Below are positions 53,194 through 62,912 of a stretch of 64,000 nt of DNA, piece by piece. Position 1 is the stretch's first letter. Every line of letters begins with the position of its first letter. Origin of the DNA: Tropicimonas sp. IMCC6043 (GTDB lineage: Bacteria > Pseudomonadota > Alphaproteobacteria > Rhodobacterales > Rhodobacteraceae); NCBI RefSeq assembly GCF_004146235.1, contig NZ_SELO01000002.1, positions 124,001-188,000 of the forward strand, written 5' to 3'. The notes below the pieces were generated by a model. That model ran no database searches, was not told where the DNA came from, and was given only the letters and a program-made list of their open reading frames with translations. The position numbers and the translations under genes were made by a program.

Positions 53194-54485
53194 GCGCACG
53201 TGGGTTCGTGATCGCCGCTCCGACGTCCGGAGCCGGCAAGACCACCGTGACCCTCGGGCTGCTCCGGGCGCTCAAGCGTCGTGGGATCGACATCCGCGCG
53301 GCCAAGAGCGGCCCCGATTATATCGACCCCGCCTTCCACGAAGCCGCCTGCGGATCACCCTCTGTCAATCTCGATGCATGGGCGATGCCGCCGGACGCCC
53401 TGCGAGGACGGGCCGCGGCGCAGGGGGGCGCGCTGCTCCTCGTCGAAGGCGCGATGGGCGTGCTCGACGCCGGCCGCGACGGTCGCGGCTCGGCTGCTGA
53501 CCTCGCCGAGATCCTCGGGCTCCCGGTCGTGCTGGTGCTCGACGTGGCGAAATCCGGCCAGTCCGCGCTCCTCCCGGCTGTCGGCCTGCAGTCACTGCGC
53601 CCCAAGCTCCCGCTGGCCGGGGTGATCCTGAACCGCGCCGGAACGGAGAGCCATGCCGAGCTGGCGGCAAAACCGCTCGCGGCGGCAAAGGTGCCTGTCT
53701 TCGGCGCTCTCCTGCGCGACACCGCGCTGCACCTTCCGGAGCGCCATCTGGGGCTCGTGCAGGCGGCCGAGACCGAGGGGCTCGACACGTTTCTCGAGCA
53801 CGCAGCGGACCGGGTCGAAGCGGCGATCGACCTCGACGCGCTTGTCGGTGCCGCCCAACCACTCGCCTCCGCCGGTGACTTGGGCGGCTTCCCCCGCCTG
53901 ACGCCGCCAGGCCAACGGATCGCGGTTGCCGCCGATCCCGCCTTCGCCTTCGCCTATCCGCATCTGCTGGCCGACTGGCGCGCCCAGGGCGCTGAGATCC
54001 TTCCCTTCTCGCCGCTCGACGACGAGGGGCCGGCCCCCCTGGCCGATTCCGTCTTCCTGCCCGGCGGCTATCCCGAGCTCTTTGCCGGACAGCTCGCCGC
54101 GGCCAGCCGGTTCCATGCGCTCATGCGCGCGGCCGTCGACCGCGGGGCACTGATCTATGGAGAATGCGGCGGCTTCATGGTGCTCGGCGAGGGGCTCGTC
54201 GATGCTGAAGGCACGCGCCACGAGATGCTCGGCCTACTACCGCATTCCACGTCGTTCCGCCAGCGCAGGCTGACTCTCGGCTACCGCAGGCTTTCTCCCC
54301 TGCCCGGCGCTCCCTGGAGCGCGACCCTTCTCGGGCATGAGTTCCACTACGCGACGATCCAGTCGGAAGGCGCGGCCGACCGGCTCTTCGAGGCCACGGA
54401 CGCCGCCGGCACGCGCCTTGCGCCGATGGGCCTGCATATCGGCCGTGTCTCCGGCTCCTTCGCCCATGTGATCGGACCGGCCTGA
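53190..54485 (+). CDS. cobB: hydrogenobyrinic acid a,c-diamide synthase
   Basis: The ATG at 53190 overlaps the cobA stop codon and gives 431 residues. It has an N-terminal P-loop domain (APTSGAGKTTV) and a C-terminal glutamine amidotransferase domain (Cys in YGECGGFMVLGEG, HEFHYAT). It amidates the a and c carboxylates of hydrogenobyrinic acid, or of the cobalt-containing cobyrinic acid. CbiA and CobB are the same family, and the presence of cobN supports the cobalt-free substrate. Confidence 0.95.
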   Translation: MSARGFVIAAPTSGAGKTTVTLGLLRALKRRGIDIRAAKSGPDYIDPAFHEAACGSPSVNLDAWAMPPDALRGRAAAQGGALLLVEGAMGVLDAGRDGRGSAADLAEILGLPVVLVLDVAKSGQSALLPAVGLQSLRPKLPLAGVILNRAGTESHAELAAKPLAAAKVPVFGALLRDTALHLPERHLGLVQAAETEGLDTFLEHAADRVEAAIDLDALVGAAQPLASAGDLGGFPRLTPPGQRIAVAADPAFAFAYPHLLADWRAQGAEILPFSPLDDEGPAPLADSVFLPGGYPELFAGQLAAASRFHALMRAAVDRGALIYGECGGFMVLGEGLVDAEGTRHEMLGLLPHSTSFRQRRLTLGYRRLSPLPGAPWSATLLGHEFHYATIQSEGAADRLFEATDAAGTRLAPMGLHIGRVSGSFAHVIGPA

Positions 54486-54566
54486 TCGCGGATCTGTCAG
54501 TGAACGACGCTTGTCGCGCGGCCCCGCTTCGCTAGGGTGGCGCCGGACGTCCCTTTGGAGAATGAC

Positions 54567-55742
54567 ATGCACCGCCTCGCCGCCCTCGCCCTCCTCGCCC
54601 TGATCCCGGCATCCGCGCGGGCCGAGATCCCCTGCGGCGGCTCTTTCTCGGAGTTCCGGGCAGCAATGCAAGCCGAGGCGATCGCCCGCGGCCACGACCC
54701 TGCCGCCGCGGAACGCTTTTTTGGCGGGCTGCGGCAAGACCCCAAGGTGCTGCAACGCGACCGCGCGCAGGGCATCTTCCAGCTCCCCTTCATCGACTTT
54801 TCCCGCCGGGTTATCAGCCAGAACCGGATCCAGAACGGCCGTGCCAACCTGAAAACCTACGCGCCGATCTTCGAACGGATCGAACGCGAGCAGGGCGTTA
54901 GTCCGGGCGTGCTGCTGGCCTTCTGGGCGCTCGAAACCGATTACGGGGCGGTCCAAGGGAATTTCAACACCGCCAACGCGCTGATGACGCTGAGCCACGA
55001 CTGCCGCCGGCCCGAGCTCTTCCAGCCGCAGGTCTTCGCGGCGCTCACGCTCTACGAGCGGGGCGATTTCGACCCTGCGAGTGTGACCGGTGCCTGGGCG
55101 GGCGAGATCGGCATGGTGCAGATGCTGCCCGGCGACATTCTCGAGAACGGCGTCGACGGCGATGGCGACGGGCATGTCTCGCTCAAGACCTCCGTGCCGG
55201 ACGCGCTGATGTCCGGTGCGGCGATGCTGCGCGCACTCGGCTGGCGGCCGAACGAGCCGTGGCTCCAGGAAGTCACGGTGCCTGCCGGGCTCGACTGGGC
55301 GCTGACCGGGCTCGACCATCCCCGCCTCGCAGCCGACTGGGCCGCTCTTGGCGTGACCCCGCGCGGCGGGCCTCTGGCCGCGCCCGGGCTACCGGCGGCG
55401 CTGATTCTGCCGCAGGGCAAGGACGGGCCGGCCTTCCTCGCCTATCCGAATTTCAACATCTATTTCGAGTGGAACCAGAGCTTCACCTATGTCCTGACTG
55501 CGGCCTATTTCGCAACGCGGCTCGAAGGCGCTCAGATCTATGACGCGGGCAACCCGGCTCCCGGCCTCTCGGGCGAGCAGATCCAGGCGCTCCAGCGCAA
55601 GCTCGTCGAACGTGGCCACGACGTGGGCGGAATTGACGGCATTCTCGGCGAAAAGACCCGCGAGGCCGTGCAAGCCGAACAGCTTCGGCTGGGGATGCCG
55701 GCGGATGCCTGGCCGACGCCAGCGATGCTGAACGCGCTCTGA
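54567..55742 (+). CDS. lytic murein transglycosylase (MltB type)
   Basis: The ATG at 54567 follows TTGGAGAATGAC and gives 391 residues. A signal peptide (1-19) precedes the SLT/MltB domain, with catalytic Glu123 in FWALETDYGAVQGN. A peptidoglycan-binding domain follows at about 335-391 (GEQIQALQRKLVERGHDVGGIDGILG). It cleaves glycan strands of the wall to give 1,6-anhydro ends. It is 81 bp from cobB and not obviously coupled to it. Confidence 0.93.
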   Translation: MHRLAALALLALIPASARAEIPCGGSFSEFRAAMQAEAIARGHDPAAAERFFGGLRQDPKVLQRDRAQGIFQLPFIDFSRRVISQNRIQNGRANLKTYAPIFERIEREQGVSPGVLLAFWALETDYGAVQGNFNTANALMTLSHDCRRPELFQPQVFAALTLYERGDFDPASVTGAWAGEIGMVQMLPGDILENGVDGDGDGHVSLKTSVPDALMSGAAMLRALGWRPNEPWLQEVTVPAGLDWALTGLDHPRLAADWAALGVTPRGGPLAAPGLPAALILPQGKDGPAFLAYPNFNIYFEWNQSFTYVLTAAYFATRLEGAQIYDAGNPAPGLSGEQIQALQRKLVERGHDVGGIDGILGEKTREAVQAEQLRLGMPADAWPTPAMLNAL

Positions 55743-55766
55743 CCGACACCCAGAGACAGGGCCGGC

Positions 55767-58700
55767 TCAGGCGACCAGCGCCTCGGCCTTCTTGAGATCA
55801 ACCGAAACGAGCTGGCTCACGCCCTGTTCCTGCATCGTCACCCCGAAGAGCCGGTCCATCCGGCTCATCGTGACGGCGTGGTGGGTGATGATCAGGAAAC
55901 GCGTGTCGGCGCGGTTGACCATCTCGTCGAGCAGGTCGCAAAAACGGGTCACGTTGGCGTCGTCGAGCGGCGCGTCGACCTCGTCGAGCACGCAGATCGG
56001 CGCCGGGTTGGCGAGGAAGACCGCAAAGATCAGGGCCAGCGCCGTCAAAGTCTGCTCGCCCCCCGACAGCAGCGACAGCGTCGAGAGCTTCTTGCCCGGC
56101 GGCATGCACATGATCTCGAGACCAGCCTCCAGCGGGTCGTCGCTCTCCACCAGTTCCAGCTTCGCCTCGCCGCCGCCGAAGAGATGGGTAAAGAGCAGGC
56201 GGAAATTGCCGTTGACCTCCTCGAAGGCCGTCAGCAGCCGCTCGCGCCCCTCGCGGTTGAGGCTTGCAATGCCGCCTCTCAGCGCGCGGATCGCCTCCTG
56301 GAGATCGCGCTTCTCCTCGACCAGCGCGGCATGTTCGCCCGCCACCTCCTTGGCGTCCTCCTCGGCGCGCAGGTTCACCGCACCGAGCGCGTCGCGGCCG
56401 CGGCGCAGGCGGGCAATGTCCGCCTCGATCGCCTCCATGGATGGCATCGTCTCCGGGTCGGCATCGAGCGCTTCCAGCAGCGCCTCCGGGGTCGTCTCCA
56501 ACTCTTCGCGGATCCAGCTCACCGCGCCGTCGAGCACCTCTTGCGCCGCCTCGGCGCGAGCCTCGGACGCAGCACGCGCCTCACGGGCGTGTCCGGCGAA
56601 CTTCTCCGCGTCCCGCTCGGCGCGTTCGGCCTCGCGGAACACGGTTTCGGCGGCAGCAAGCGCATCTGCCGCCGCACGCCGCCGGGCTTCCGCCGCCTCA
56701 AGCCCAACGGTCAGCTTTTCCTTGCGCACGGCGATCTCCTCCGGCGCGGCGCGGGCGATCTCGAGATCCTCCATCGCCGCCTCCTTGCGCGCCTCGAGAT
56801 CGGCGCTCCGCGCCTCGGCATTGTCGAGCCGCTTCTGCCAGCCGTCGATGTCGCGAGCGATCTCCTTCAGGCGCCTCTCGCGCGCCTCCCCCAGCCTCCT
56901 CAACTCGTCCTGCGCAGCCCGCGCCGCCATCATGTCGCGCCGTGAGCCCTCGACCTGCGCCTTTGCCGTCTCGATCCCGAGCCGCGCCTCGGAGAGATCC
57001 GCCAGCTCCGCGCGCGCCGCGCGCGCCTCCTCCAACCGCTCACGCGCCGATTCCGCCTCGTCGCGGTGTCTCGCAACGGCGAGTTCCGCCGCTTCCAGCC
57101 GCGTCTCGGCCATTGCGCGCTCGTTCTCCGCCCGGCTCAGCGCCCGGCTCGCCGCTGCCAGCGCCGTGTCGGCGTCCTTGCGCGCCTGGCGTGCCGCCCG
57201 ATCCGCCTCACTCAGCTCCTGCAACTGGCGGTGCAGGAGGGCATGGGCATGGGCCGCGCCTTCGGAGCGTGCGGCCGCGTCCTCCAAGTCGCGCTTCAGC
57301 GCAACCAGACGGTTGAGCTGCTGGAGACGCAGCGCTGCGGCCGAGGGCGCATCCGCCGCCGCCGCTCGGAACCCGTCCCATCGCCAGAGATCGCCCTCCG
57401 GGCTCACCAGCCGCTGCCCCGGCTTCAGCGCTGCCTGCAACCGCGGCCCGTCCGTTGCCGCCACCAGACCGACCTGCGCCATCCTCCGGCCCAGGACGCC
57501 GGGCACGTCCATCCGCTCGGCCAACGACTCGACGCCATCCGGGAGAGATTGCGCCGCCTCGTAGGGCGGCAGAGGTGCCCAGCCGGAGCCGACCGCCTCC
57601 GACCCGATCTCGGGCGCGCGCAGATCGTCGGCCAGCGCCGCGCCAAGCGCCTTTTCGAATCCGAAATCGACCCGGATCCGGTCCATCACCTGGTCGCCCT
57701 CGCTGGCGTCACGCTCGACCAGCCGTGCCAGCGCGGCAACCTCGGCGCGCAGCGCCTGGGCCTCGCCCTCGGCCGCCGAATGCTCCGCCCGCGCCTCGGC
57801 CTCACGCGCAGCGCAGTCTGCGCGCGCGGTGTCGGCCTCCGCCAGCGTCGCCTCGGCCTCCTCGGCCATCAGGGTCGCCGCCTCGAGTCCGGCCTCGGCC
57901 AGCTCCAGCGCCTCGGTCGATCCCGAGAGAACGCCGCTCGCTTGCTCGACGACCGCTTGCGCCGACCTTGCCTCCTGCTCGTGGCGCGAAACCGCCTGCG
58001 TGGCGTCCGTCTCCATGCGCTCGGCCGACTGGTGGCGTGCCGCAAGGCGGGCGACGTCTTCGGTCAGCGCCGCCAGGTCGCTTTCCCTGCCTTGCAGGTT
58101 CGAGGCGGCGATCCGCGCCGCCTCGACCGCTGCCGCCAGGGCTTCCGCGTGTCCCTCGGTCTCGGTGGCCAGAGCGTCGCGTTCCTGCGCCAGCCGGGCG
58201 ATCGTCTCGCCGGCGTCGCGGTTTAACCCTGCCTCGCGCTCGACATCCTGCGCCATCTGCAGGATCTGCCGCTCGAGCGTCGCGATGGAATTCCTGGCGC
58301 GGTTCTCCTCCTCGCCGATCGCCCCGAGTTCGACCTGAAGGCGCTGCAGCACCGCGGCGGCGATCGCTTCCTCCTCACGCAGCGGCGGCAGCGCCTCGTC
58401 TGCCGTCTCGCGCCGTCGTGCCGTCTCGACCGCCAGCCGCTCGGCCTTTGCCGCCGCAGTCATCCGCTCGCGAAGCTCCGTCCGCGCTGCCTCCAGCGCA
58501 TCGGACGCCTCGCGCCAGCGCCGGTAGAGCAGCAAGCCCTCAGCACGACGCAGCTCGGCCCCGATGGTCCGGTAGCGCTCAGCCTGTTTCGCCTGCCGCG
58601 CAAGCTGCGCAAGCTGTCCGGCGAGCTGCTCGATTACGTCATCGACCCGCGCGAGGTTCTGTTCCGCCGCGTTCAGCTTCAGTTCCGCCTCGTGGCGGCG

Positions 58701-59225
58701 CTGATAGAGGCCGGAGATGCCGGCCGCCTCTTCAAGGATGCGGCGACGGTTCTTCGGCTTGGCGTTGATCAGCTCGCTGATCTGGCCCTGACGGACCAGC
58801 GCGGGCGACTGGCTGCCGGTCGAAGCGTCGGCAAACAGCATCTGGATGTCGCGCGCCCGCACGTCGCGGGCATTCGCCTTGTAGGCAGAGCCGACATCGC
58901 GCGTGATCCGCCGGATGATCTCAAGCGAATCCGCCTCGTTGAATCCGGAAGGCGCAAGCCGTTCCGAATTGTCGATCATCAGGCAGACTTCGGCGAAATT
59001 GCGCGCTGGCCGGCTTGCCGCGCCGGCAAAGATCACGTCCTCCATGCCGCCGCCACGCATCGCCGTCGGGCGGTTTTCGCCCATTACCCAACGCAGCGCC
59101 TCGAGGAGGTTTGACTTGCCGCAGCCGTTCGGTCCCACCACGCCCGTCAGCCCGTCCGCGATCACCAGTTCGGTCGGATCGACGAAGCTCTTGAAGCCGT
59201 TGAGTCGCAAACGTGAGAATCGCAA
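55767..59225 (-). CDS. smc: chromosome segregation ATPase
   Basis: The 1152-residue protein has the full SMC layout: N-terminal Walker A (GPNGCGKSNLLEAL, about 32-45), long coiled coils rich in Ala/Glu/Arg, a hinge at about 510-660, a second coiled coil, and a C-terminal signature (LSGGEQTLTALALIF) with Walker B (PICVLDEVDAPLDD). It compacts and helps separate newly replicated chromosomes together with ScpA and ScpB, not seen here. It converges on the transglycosylase gene. Confidence 0.97.
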   Translation of the reverse strand: MRFSRLRLNGFKSFVDPTELVIADGLTGVVGPNGCGKSNLLEALRWVMGENRPTAMRGGGMEDVIFAGAASRPARNFAEVCLMIDNSERLAPSGFNEADSLEIIRRITRDVGSAYKANARDVRARDIQMLFADASTGSQSPALVRQGQISELINAKPKNRRRILEEAAGISGLYQRRHEAELKLNAAEQNLARVDDVIEQLAGQLAQLARQAKQAERYRTIGAELRRAEGLLLYRRWREASDALEAARTELRERMTAAAKAERLAVETARRRETADEALPPLREEEAIAAAVLQRLQVELGAIGEEENRARNSIATLERQILQMAQDVEREAGLNRDAGETIARLAQERDALATETEGHAEALAAAVEAARIAASNLQGRESDLAALTEDVARLAARHQSAERMETDATQAVSRHEQEARSAQAVVEQASGVLSGSTEALELAEAGLEAATLMAEEAEATLAEADTARADCAAREAEARAEHSAAEGEAQALRAEVAALARLVERDASEGDQVMDRIRVDFGFEKALGAALADDLRAPEIGSEAVGSGWAPLPPYEAAQSLPDGVESLAERMDVPGVLGRRMAQVGLVAATDGPRLQAALKPGQRLVSPEGDLWRWDGFRAAAADAPSAAALRLQQLNRLVALKRDLEDAAARSEGAAHAHALLHRQLQELSEADRAARQARKDADTALAAASRALSRAENERAMAETRLEAAELAVARHRDEAESARERLEEARAARAELADLSEARLGIETAKAQVEGSRRDMMAARAAQDELRRLGEARERRLKEIARDIDGWQKRLDNAEARSADLEARKEAAMEDLEIARAAPEEIAVRKEKLTVGLEAAEARRRAAADALAAAETVFREAERAERDAEKFAGHAREARAASEARAEAAQEVLDGAVSWIREELETTPEALLEALDADPETMPSMEAIEADIARLRRGRDALGAVNLRAEEDAKEVAGEHAALVEEKRDLQEAIRALRGGIASLNREGRERLLTAFEEVNGNFRLLFTHLFGGGEAKLELVESDDPLEAGLEIMCMPPGKKLSTLSLLSGGEQTLTALALIFAVFLANPAPICVLDEVDAPLDDANVTRFCDLLDEMVNRADTRFLIITHHAVTMSRMDRLFGVTMQEQGVSQLVSVDLKKAEALVA

Positions 59226-59458
59226 ATGCCTGCCCTGCGCGAGTCGTGAAGCTGCGAGAGTCTGGCAAAGACGCGCAAATTGTCAAGCGACACCCCAGAA
59301 TGTGGGACAGGTGAACTGGCGGTCCACTATATCTATTCGCCAGACGTCCCAGATGCCCTGCGCCACAAAAAACTGAACGGAACAGTTCAAATATACTTGC
59401 CATACAGCTTTTTCCTCCGTAAACACATTCAATAATGCGAATACAAAAGGAGTGACTC
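59226..59458. promoter_or_regulatory. divergent region between smc and the membrane-protein gene
   Basis: The 233-bp gap is AT-richer in its last 110 bp (about 59340-59450). It ends in an AAAAGGAGTG ribosome site before the ATG at 59459. It must hold both divergent promoters; no operator was clear. Confidence 0.4.
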
Positions 59459-60679
59459 ATGGACACCGTCTCCCGTCCCGCGGACAGATATTCCCCGCTC
59501 TACTTCCTCGGCTCACTCGGCGCCGGGGGATTGTCGGTCACCTTCTTCATGTATCTCTTCATGTGGGTGCCTCATCCCGGCATCCCGGTGCCGACCTTCG
59601 AGCACATCTGGTCCGCCTACACCGAAGGCGGCGTCCTCCAGCAGGCCGGCATCGCCATTGCCTGGGCCGGCATTGCCGTTTTCGTTTACCTGAACCTGAA
59701 ATACCTCCTCTGGAACCTGCGCGCTTATCGCGCCTTCAAGAAGACCCCGGTCTATGAAGAGCTGCGCAATTCCAACGCCGAGACCACGATCACGGCCATG
59801 CCCCTGGCGCTTGCGATGTCGATCAACGGACTGTTCATCGCCGGTCTCGCCTTCGTGCCTGGGCTCTGGTCGATCGTGGAATATCTCTTCCCGCTTGCAA
59901 TGATCGCCTTCGGCGTCGTCGGCGTTATAGCGCTCCGGATCATCGGCGACTTCCTCGGCCGGGTGCTGAGCAAGGGCGGCGTGTTCGACGTCACGGCCCA
60001 CAACTCCTTCGCCCAGCTGACACCGGCATTCGCGCTCTCCATGGTCGCCGTCGGCTTCGCCGCGCCCGCCGCGATGAGCCACAACACGGTGACGGTCGGC
60101 CTCGCCCTGGTGATCTCGACCTTCTTCGCCGTCGCTTCTGCGCTCTACATGGTCGTCGCCGCAATCACCGCCTTCAACTCGATGCTGCATCACGGCACGG
60201 CGAAGGAATCCGGCCCCACGCTGATGATCATCGTTCCGATCATGACCATCCTCGGCATCACCTTCCTGCGCCAGTCTCACGGGCTGCACGCGACCTTCGA
60301 CGTCCACAGTGCCGCCACCGACTCGCTGATGATGCTGTCGCAGCTCCTGACCGTGCAGATCATCTTCCTGATGCTCGGCCTGCTCGTTCTGCGCCGTCAG
60401 GCCTATTTCAGCGACTTCGTCTTCGGATCGAAGACCTCGCCGGGCTCCTACGCGCTGGTCTGCCCCGGTGTCGCGCTCTCGGTCATGCTGCAATTCTGGC
60501 TGAACAAGGGCCTCGTGGCCTCGGGCGTGGTCGATAAGTATTCCCTCGCCTTCTGGATCGTCTCCGCCATCGCTGTCGCATTCCAGTTCGCGATGATCGC
60601 CCTGCTGCTGCGGCTAAACCGGCAGCACTTCGGCCGGACCGCGGTCCGCCACGGCGCGATCGCAACGCCTGCCGAGTAA
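59459..60679 (+). CDS. polytopic membrane protein, possibly TsoY-like
   Basis: The 406-residue protein has about ten membrane helices with short loops. It starts with a SPLYFLGSLGAGGLSVTFFMYL helix and contains conserved-looking segments TITAMPLALAMSINGLFIAG and HNTVTVGLALVIST. The arrangement recalls the TehA/SLAC1-like anion-channel group and the poorly known TsoY proteins, but the resemblance was judged by eye only. It is monocistronic, with a strong ribosome site and a hairpin beyond its stop codon. Confidence 0.7.
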   Translation: MDTVSRPADRYSPLYFLGSLGAGGLSVTFFMYLFMWVPHPGIPVPTFEHIWSAYTEGGVLQQAGIAIAWAGIAVFVYLNLKYLLWNLRAYRAFKKTPVYEELRNSNAETTITAMPLALAMSINGLFIAGLAFVPGLWSIVEYLFPLAMIAFGVVGVIALRIIGDFLGRVLSKGGVFDVTAHNSFAQLTPAFALSMVAVGFAAPAAMSHNTVTVGLALVISTFFAVASALYMVVAAITAFNSMLHHGTAKESGPTLMIIVPIMTILGITFLRQSHGLHATFDVHSAATDSLMMLSQLLTVQIIFLMLGLLVLRRQAYFSDFVFGSKTSPGSYALVCPGVALSVMLQFWLNKGLVASGVVDKYSLAFWIVSAIAVAFQFAMIALLLRLNRQHFGRTAVRHGAIATPAE

Positions 60680-60687
60680 GGAAATCC

Positions 60688-60707
60688 GGGCGGCGTGATC
60701 GCCGCCC
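60688..60707 (+). terminator. hairpin after the polytopic membrane-protein gene
   Basis: A perfect 8-bp stem GGGCGGCG/CGCCGCCC (60688-60695 with 60700-60707) with a TGAT loop begins 8 bp after the stop codon. There is no U-tract, so termination strength is uncertain. Confidence 0.55.
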
Positions 60708-60805
60708 GCTCCCCGTCGCCGAAACGTCGCCCGCATGGCTCGTTGCCGTTGCGGGCGCGTTCTTTCAGAGCCCCTGAACTCTCTTGGGCGGTCCCGGCGC
60801 CGCCT

Positions 60806-62002
60806 TCAGGCCCGCGCGAGCACCGTCGCGGCCTCCTCCAGCGCACCGGACCCGTGTGGAATGCCAAGCGCCTTCAACCCTGTGTCGATCGCGCCGAGCG
60901 CCCCCATTACCATCTGGGCATTGACGTATCCCATATGCCCGATCCGGAAGACCCCGTCCGAGGCCGGATCCTCAGGGCTCGCCATGCCGAGCCCGATGCC
61001 GAGCGTCAGGCCGGCATTGACACTCACCCAGTCGCGCAGCCGCGTCCCGGCGCCGCCGCCGGCGCGCACCGTGGTTACCGCGTGGCTGCGAATGCCCGGC
61101 TCCGGCACGTTGAGCTCCAGCGGGCCGGCCGCGCCCCAGGCATCGACCGCCGCCCAGATGGCGCGGGCCAGCGCCGCGTGCCGCGCCCAGATCTGTTCCA
61201 TTCCCTCCTCGCGGATCAGGTCCAGCGCCGCGCGCAGGCCGTAGAGGTGGTGCGTCGGTGCGGTGCCGTTGAAATACTGGTAGAAGGCCTCTGCCCGAAC
61301 TCTCGGCCGCCAGTCCCAATAGGCGGTCGCAAGGTCCGAGCGCTCCCGCGCCGCATCCGCCTTCTGCGAGAAATAGACGAAGCCCAGCCCCGGTGGCGTC
61401 ATCAGCCCCTTCTGGCTGGCGGTCACCATCACGTCGACACCCCATGCATCCATGTGAAACTCGTCGACCGCCAGACTGGCGATGCAATCGACCATCAGCA
61501 GCGCCGGGTGGCCGAGCCGGTCGAGCACGGCCCGCAGCCCGGCGATGTCGTTCTTCACCGAGGTCGCGGTGTCAACCTGCACCGTCATGACGGCGCGGAT
61601 CTCGTGGTCGCGATCCGCGTCCAACGCCGCGGCGACCGCATCGAGATCCACCGCCGCGCGACGCCCGAAATCGAGGCGCGCAACCTCGACGCCCAGCCGC
61701 TCCGCCGTCGCCGACCAGCCCTCGCCGAACCGCCCGGTGACTAGCCCGAGCGCCTTGTCGCCGCGCCGGAAGACATTGCTGAGCGCGGCCTCCCAGGCCC
61801 CATGGCCGTTGCAGATGTAGAGCGCCACGTTCTGATCGGTTTTGGCAACCTGTTTCAGGTCCGGGATGATCGTATCTACAATATCGTGCAGTTCGCCGGT
61901 ATAGATGTTCGGCGCCGGCCGGTGCATGGCGCGCAGGACGGCCTCGGGCATGACCGATGGTCCGGGGATGGCAAGGTAGTGAGAGCCGCGAGACAGGTTC
62001 AT
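60806..62002 (-). CDS. class V aminotransferase (alanine/serine-glyoxylate type)
   Basis: The 398-residue protein has the class V PLP fold. The cofactor Lys is K198 in ASQKGLMTPPG, and the Asp that contacts the PLP ring is in MVDCIASL. The N-terminal PGPSVMPE and the C-terminal FRIGHMGYVN are typical of alanine- or serine-glyoxylate aminotransferases. It would convert glyoxylate to glycine with an amino-acid donor. It converges on the membrane-protein gene and is divergent from a phosphatase-like gene. Confidence 0.9.
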   Translation of the reverse strand: MNLSRGSHYLAIPGPSVMPEAVLRAMHRPAPNIYTGELHDIVDTIIPDLKQVAKTDQNVALYICNGHGAWEAALSNVFRRGDKALGLVTGRFGEGWSATAERLGVEVARLDFGRRAAVDLDAVAAALDADRDHEIRAVMTVQVDTATSVKNDIAGLRAVLDRLGHPALLMVDCIASLAVDEFHMDAWGVDVMVTASQKGLMTPPGLGFVYFSQKADAARERSDLATAYWDWRPRVRAEAFYQYFNGTAPTHHLYGLRAALDLIREEGMEQIWARHAALARAIWAAVDAWGAAGPLELNVPEPGIRSHAVTTVRAGGGAGTRLRDWVSVNAGLTLGIGLGMASPEDPASDGVFRIGHMGYVNAQMVMGALGAIDTGLKALGIPHGSGALEEAATVLARA

Positions 62003-62177
62003 GGGACGACGCTCCGGAACTGGGACAGCCGCTCCTAGGACGCTGCCGAAGGAAGGTCAAATACCACACCGCTCCCACGACCGACGCGGGGCCGGGACAC
62101 CCAGCCTTGCCCATCTGGCGCGAACGGGCTAGACCCCGGCGACTTCGGGTGCCTTGGCACGTATTCGAGCAGGTTGC

Positions 62178-62912
62178 ATGTTCAGACGGCTCTCAGACTG
62201 GGTCGAGACCGCGGAACGCCGTCTCCGGCGCTCTTTCGGCAACGACATATCGACGCCGCGCATGCGTCGGCAGGCCTGGTGGCATTTCAATCTCTTCGAT
62301 CACGCCTTCCTGCGCGTGCCCTGGACGAACTTCGACAAGGTCGCCGAGGGTGTCTACCGGTCCAACCACCCCGGCCCCAGGCGGCTCGTGCGCTACAAGG
62401 AGATGGGCATCCGAGGCGTGCTTAACCTGCGCGGCGACGACGGCTACTCTCCCTGGCTCTTCGAGAAAGAGGCGTGCGAGGCGCTCGGTCTGGACCTCCG
62501 GGTGGCGAAGATCTACGCGCGCAAGGCGGCCGGGCGATCCGAGATCATCTCCCTTATCGACACGATGCGCGAGATGCCGAAACCCTTCGTGATGCATTGC
62601 AAGTCGGGGGCGGACCGCGCGGGCTTCGCCTCGGTGCTCTACAAGGTCATCTTCGAGGGTACGCCGGTCGAGGAGGCGCGGAAGCATCTTGCCGTGAAAT
62701 ACATCCATTTCGACTGGACCGAGACAGGCATCGTCGACCACATCATCGATCTCTACGAACTGCGGAACGCCGCTGCGCCGATCGACATGGAGAGCTGGTT
62801 CCGCACCGAATACGACCAGCCTCTTGCCACCGAAACCTTCCGGCTGAAGCGCGCGGGCAAACCGTGGAAGGCGCTCCTGCCGATGCCGGAGGCAGAAGGT
62901 CACGCGCCGTAG
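62178..62912 (+). CDS. dual-specificity/tyrosine phosphatase-like protein
   Basis: The ATG at 62178 gives 244 residues; an in-frame TTG eight codons earlier lacks support. The phosphatase signature HCKSGADRAGF (Cys-x5-Arg) is intact, with an Asp-containing loop ahead. The fold resembles protein-tyrosine/phosphoinositide phosphatases of the bacterial DSP group. No signal peptide or membrane helix is clear. Its end overlaps the convergent glycosyltransferase gene by 13 bp. Confidence 0.82.
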   Translation: MFRRLSDWVETAERRLRRSFGNDISTPRMRRQAWWHFNLFDHAFLRVPWTNFDKVAEGVYRSNHPGPRRLVRYKEMGIRGVLNLRGDDGYSPWLFEKEACEALGLDLRVAKIYARKAAGRSEIISLIDTMREMPKPFVMHCKSGADRAGFASVLYKVIFEGTPVEEARKHLAVKYIHFDWTETGIVDHIIDLYELRNAAAPIDMESWFRTEYDQPLATETFRLKRAGKPWKALLPMPEAEGHAP

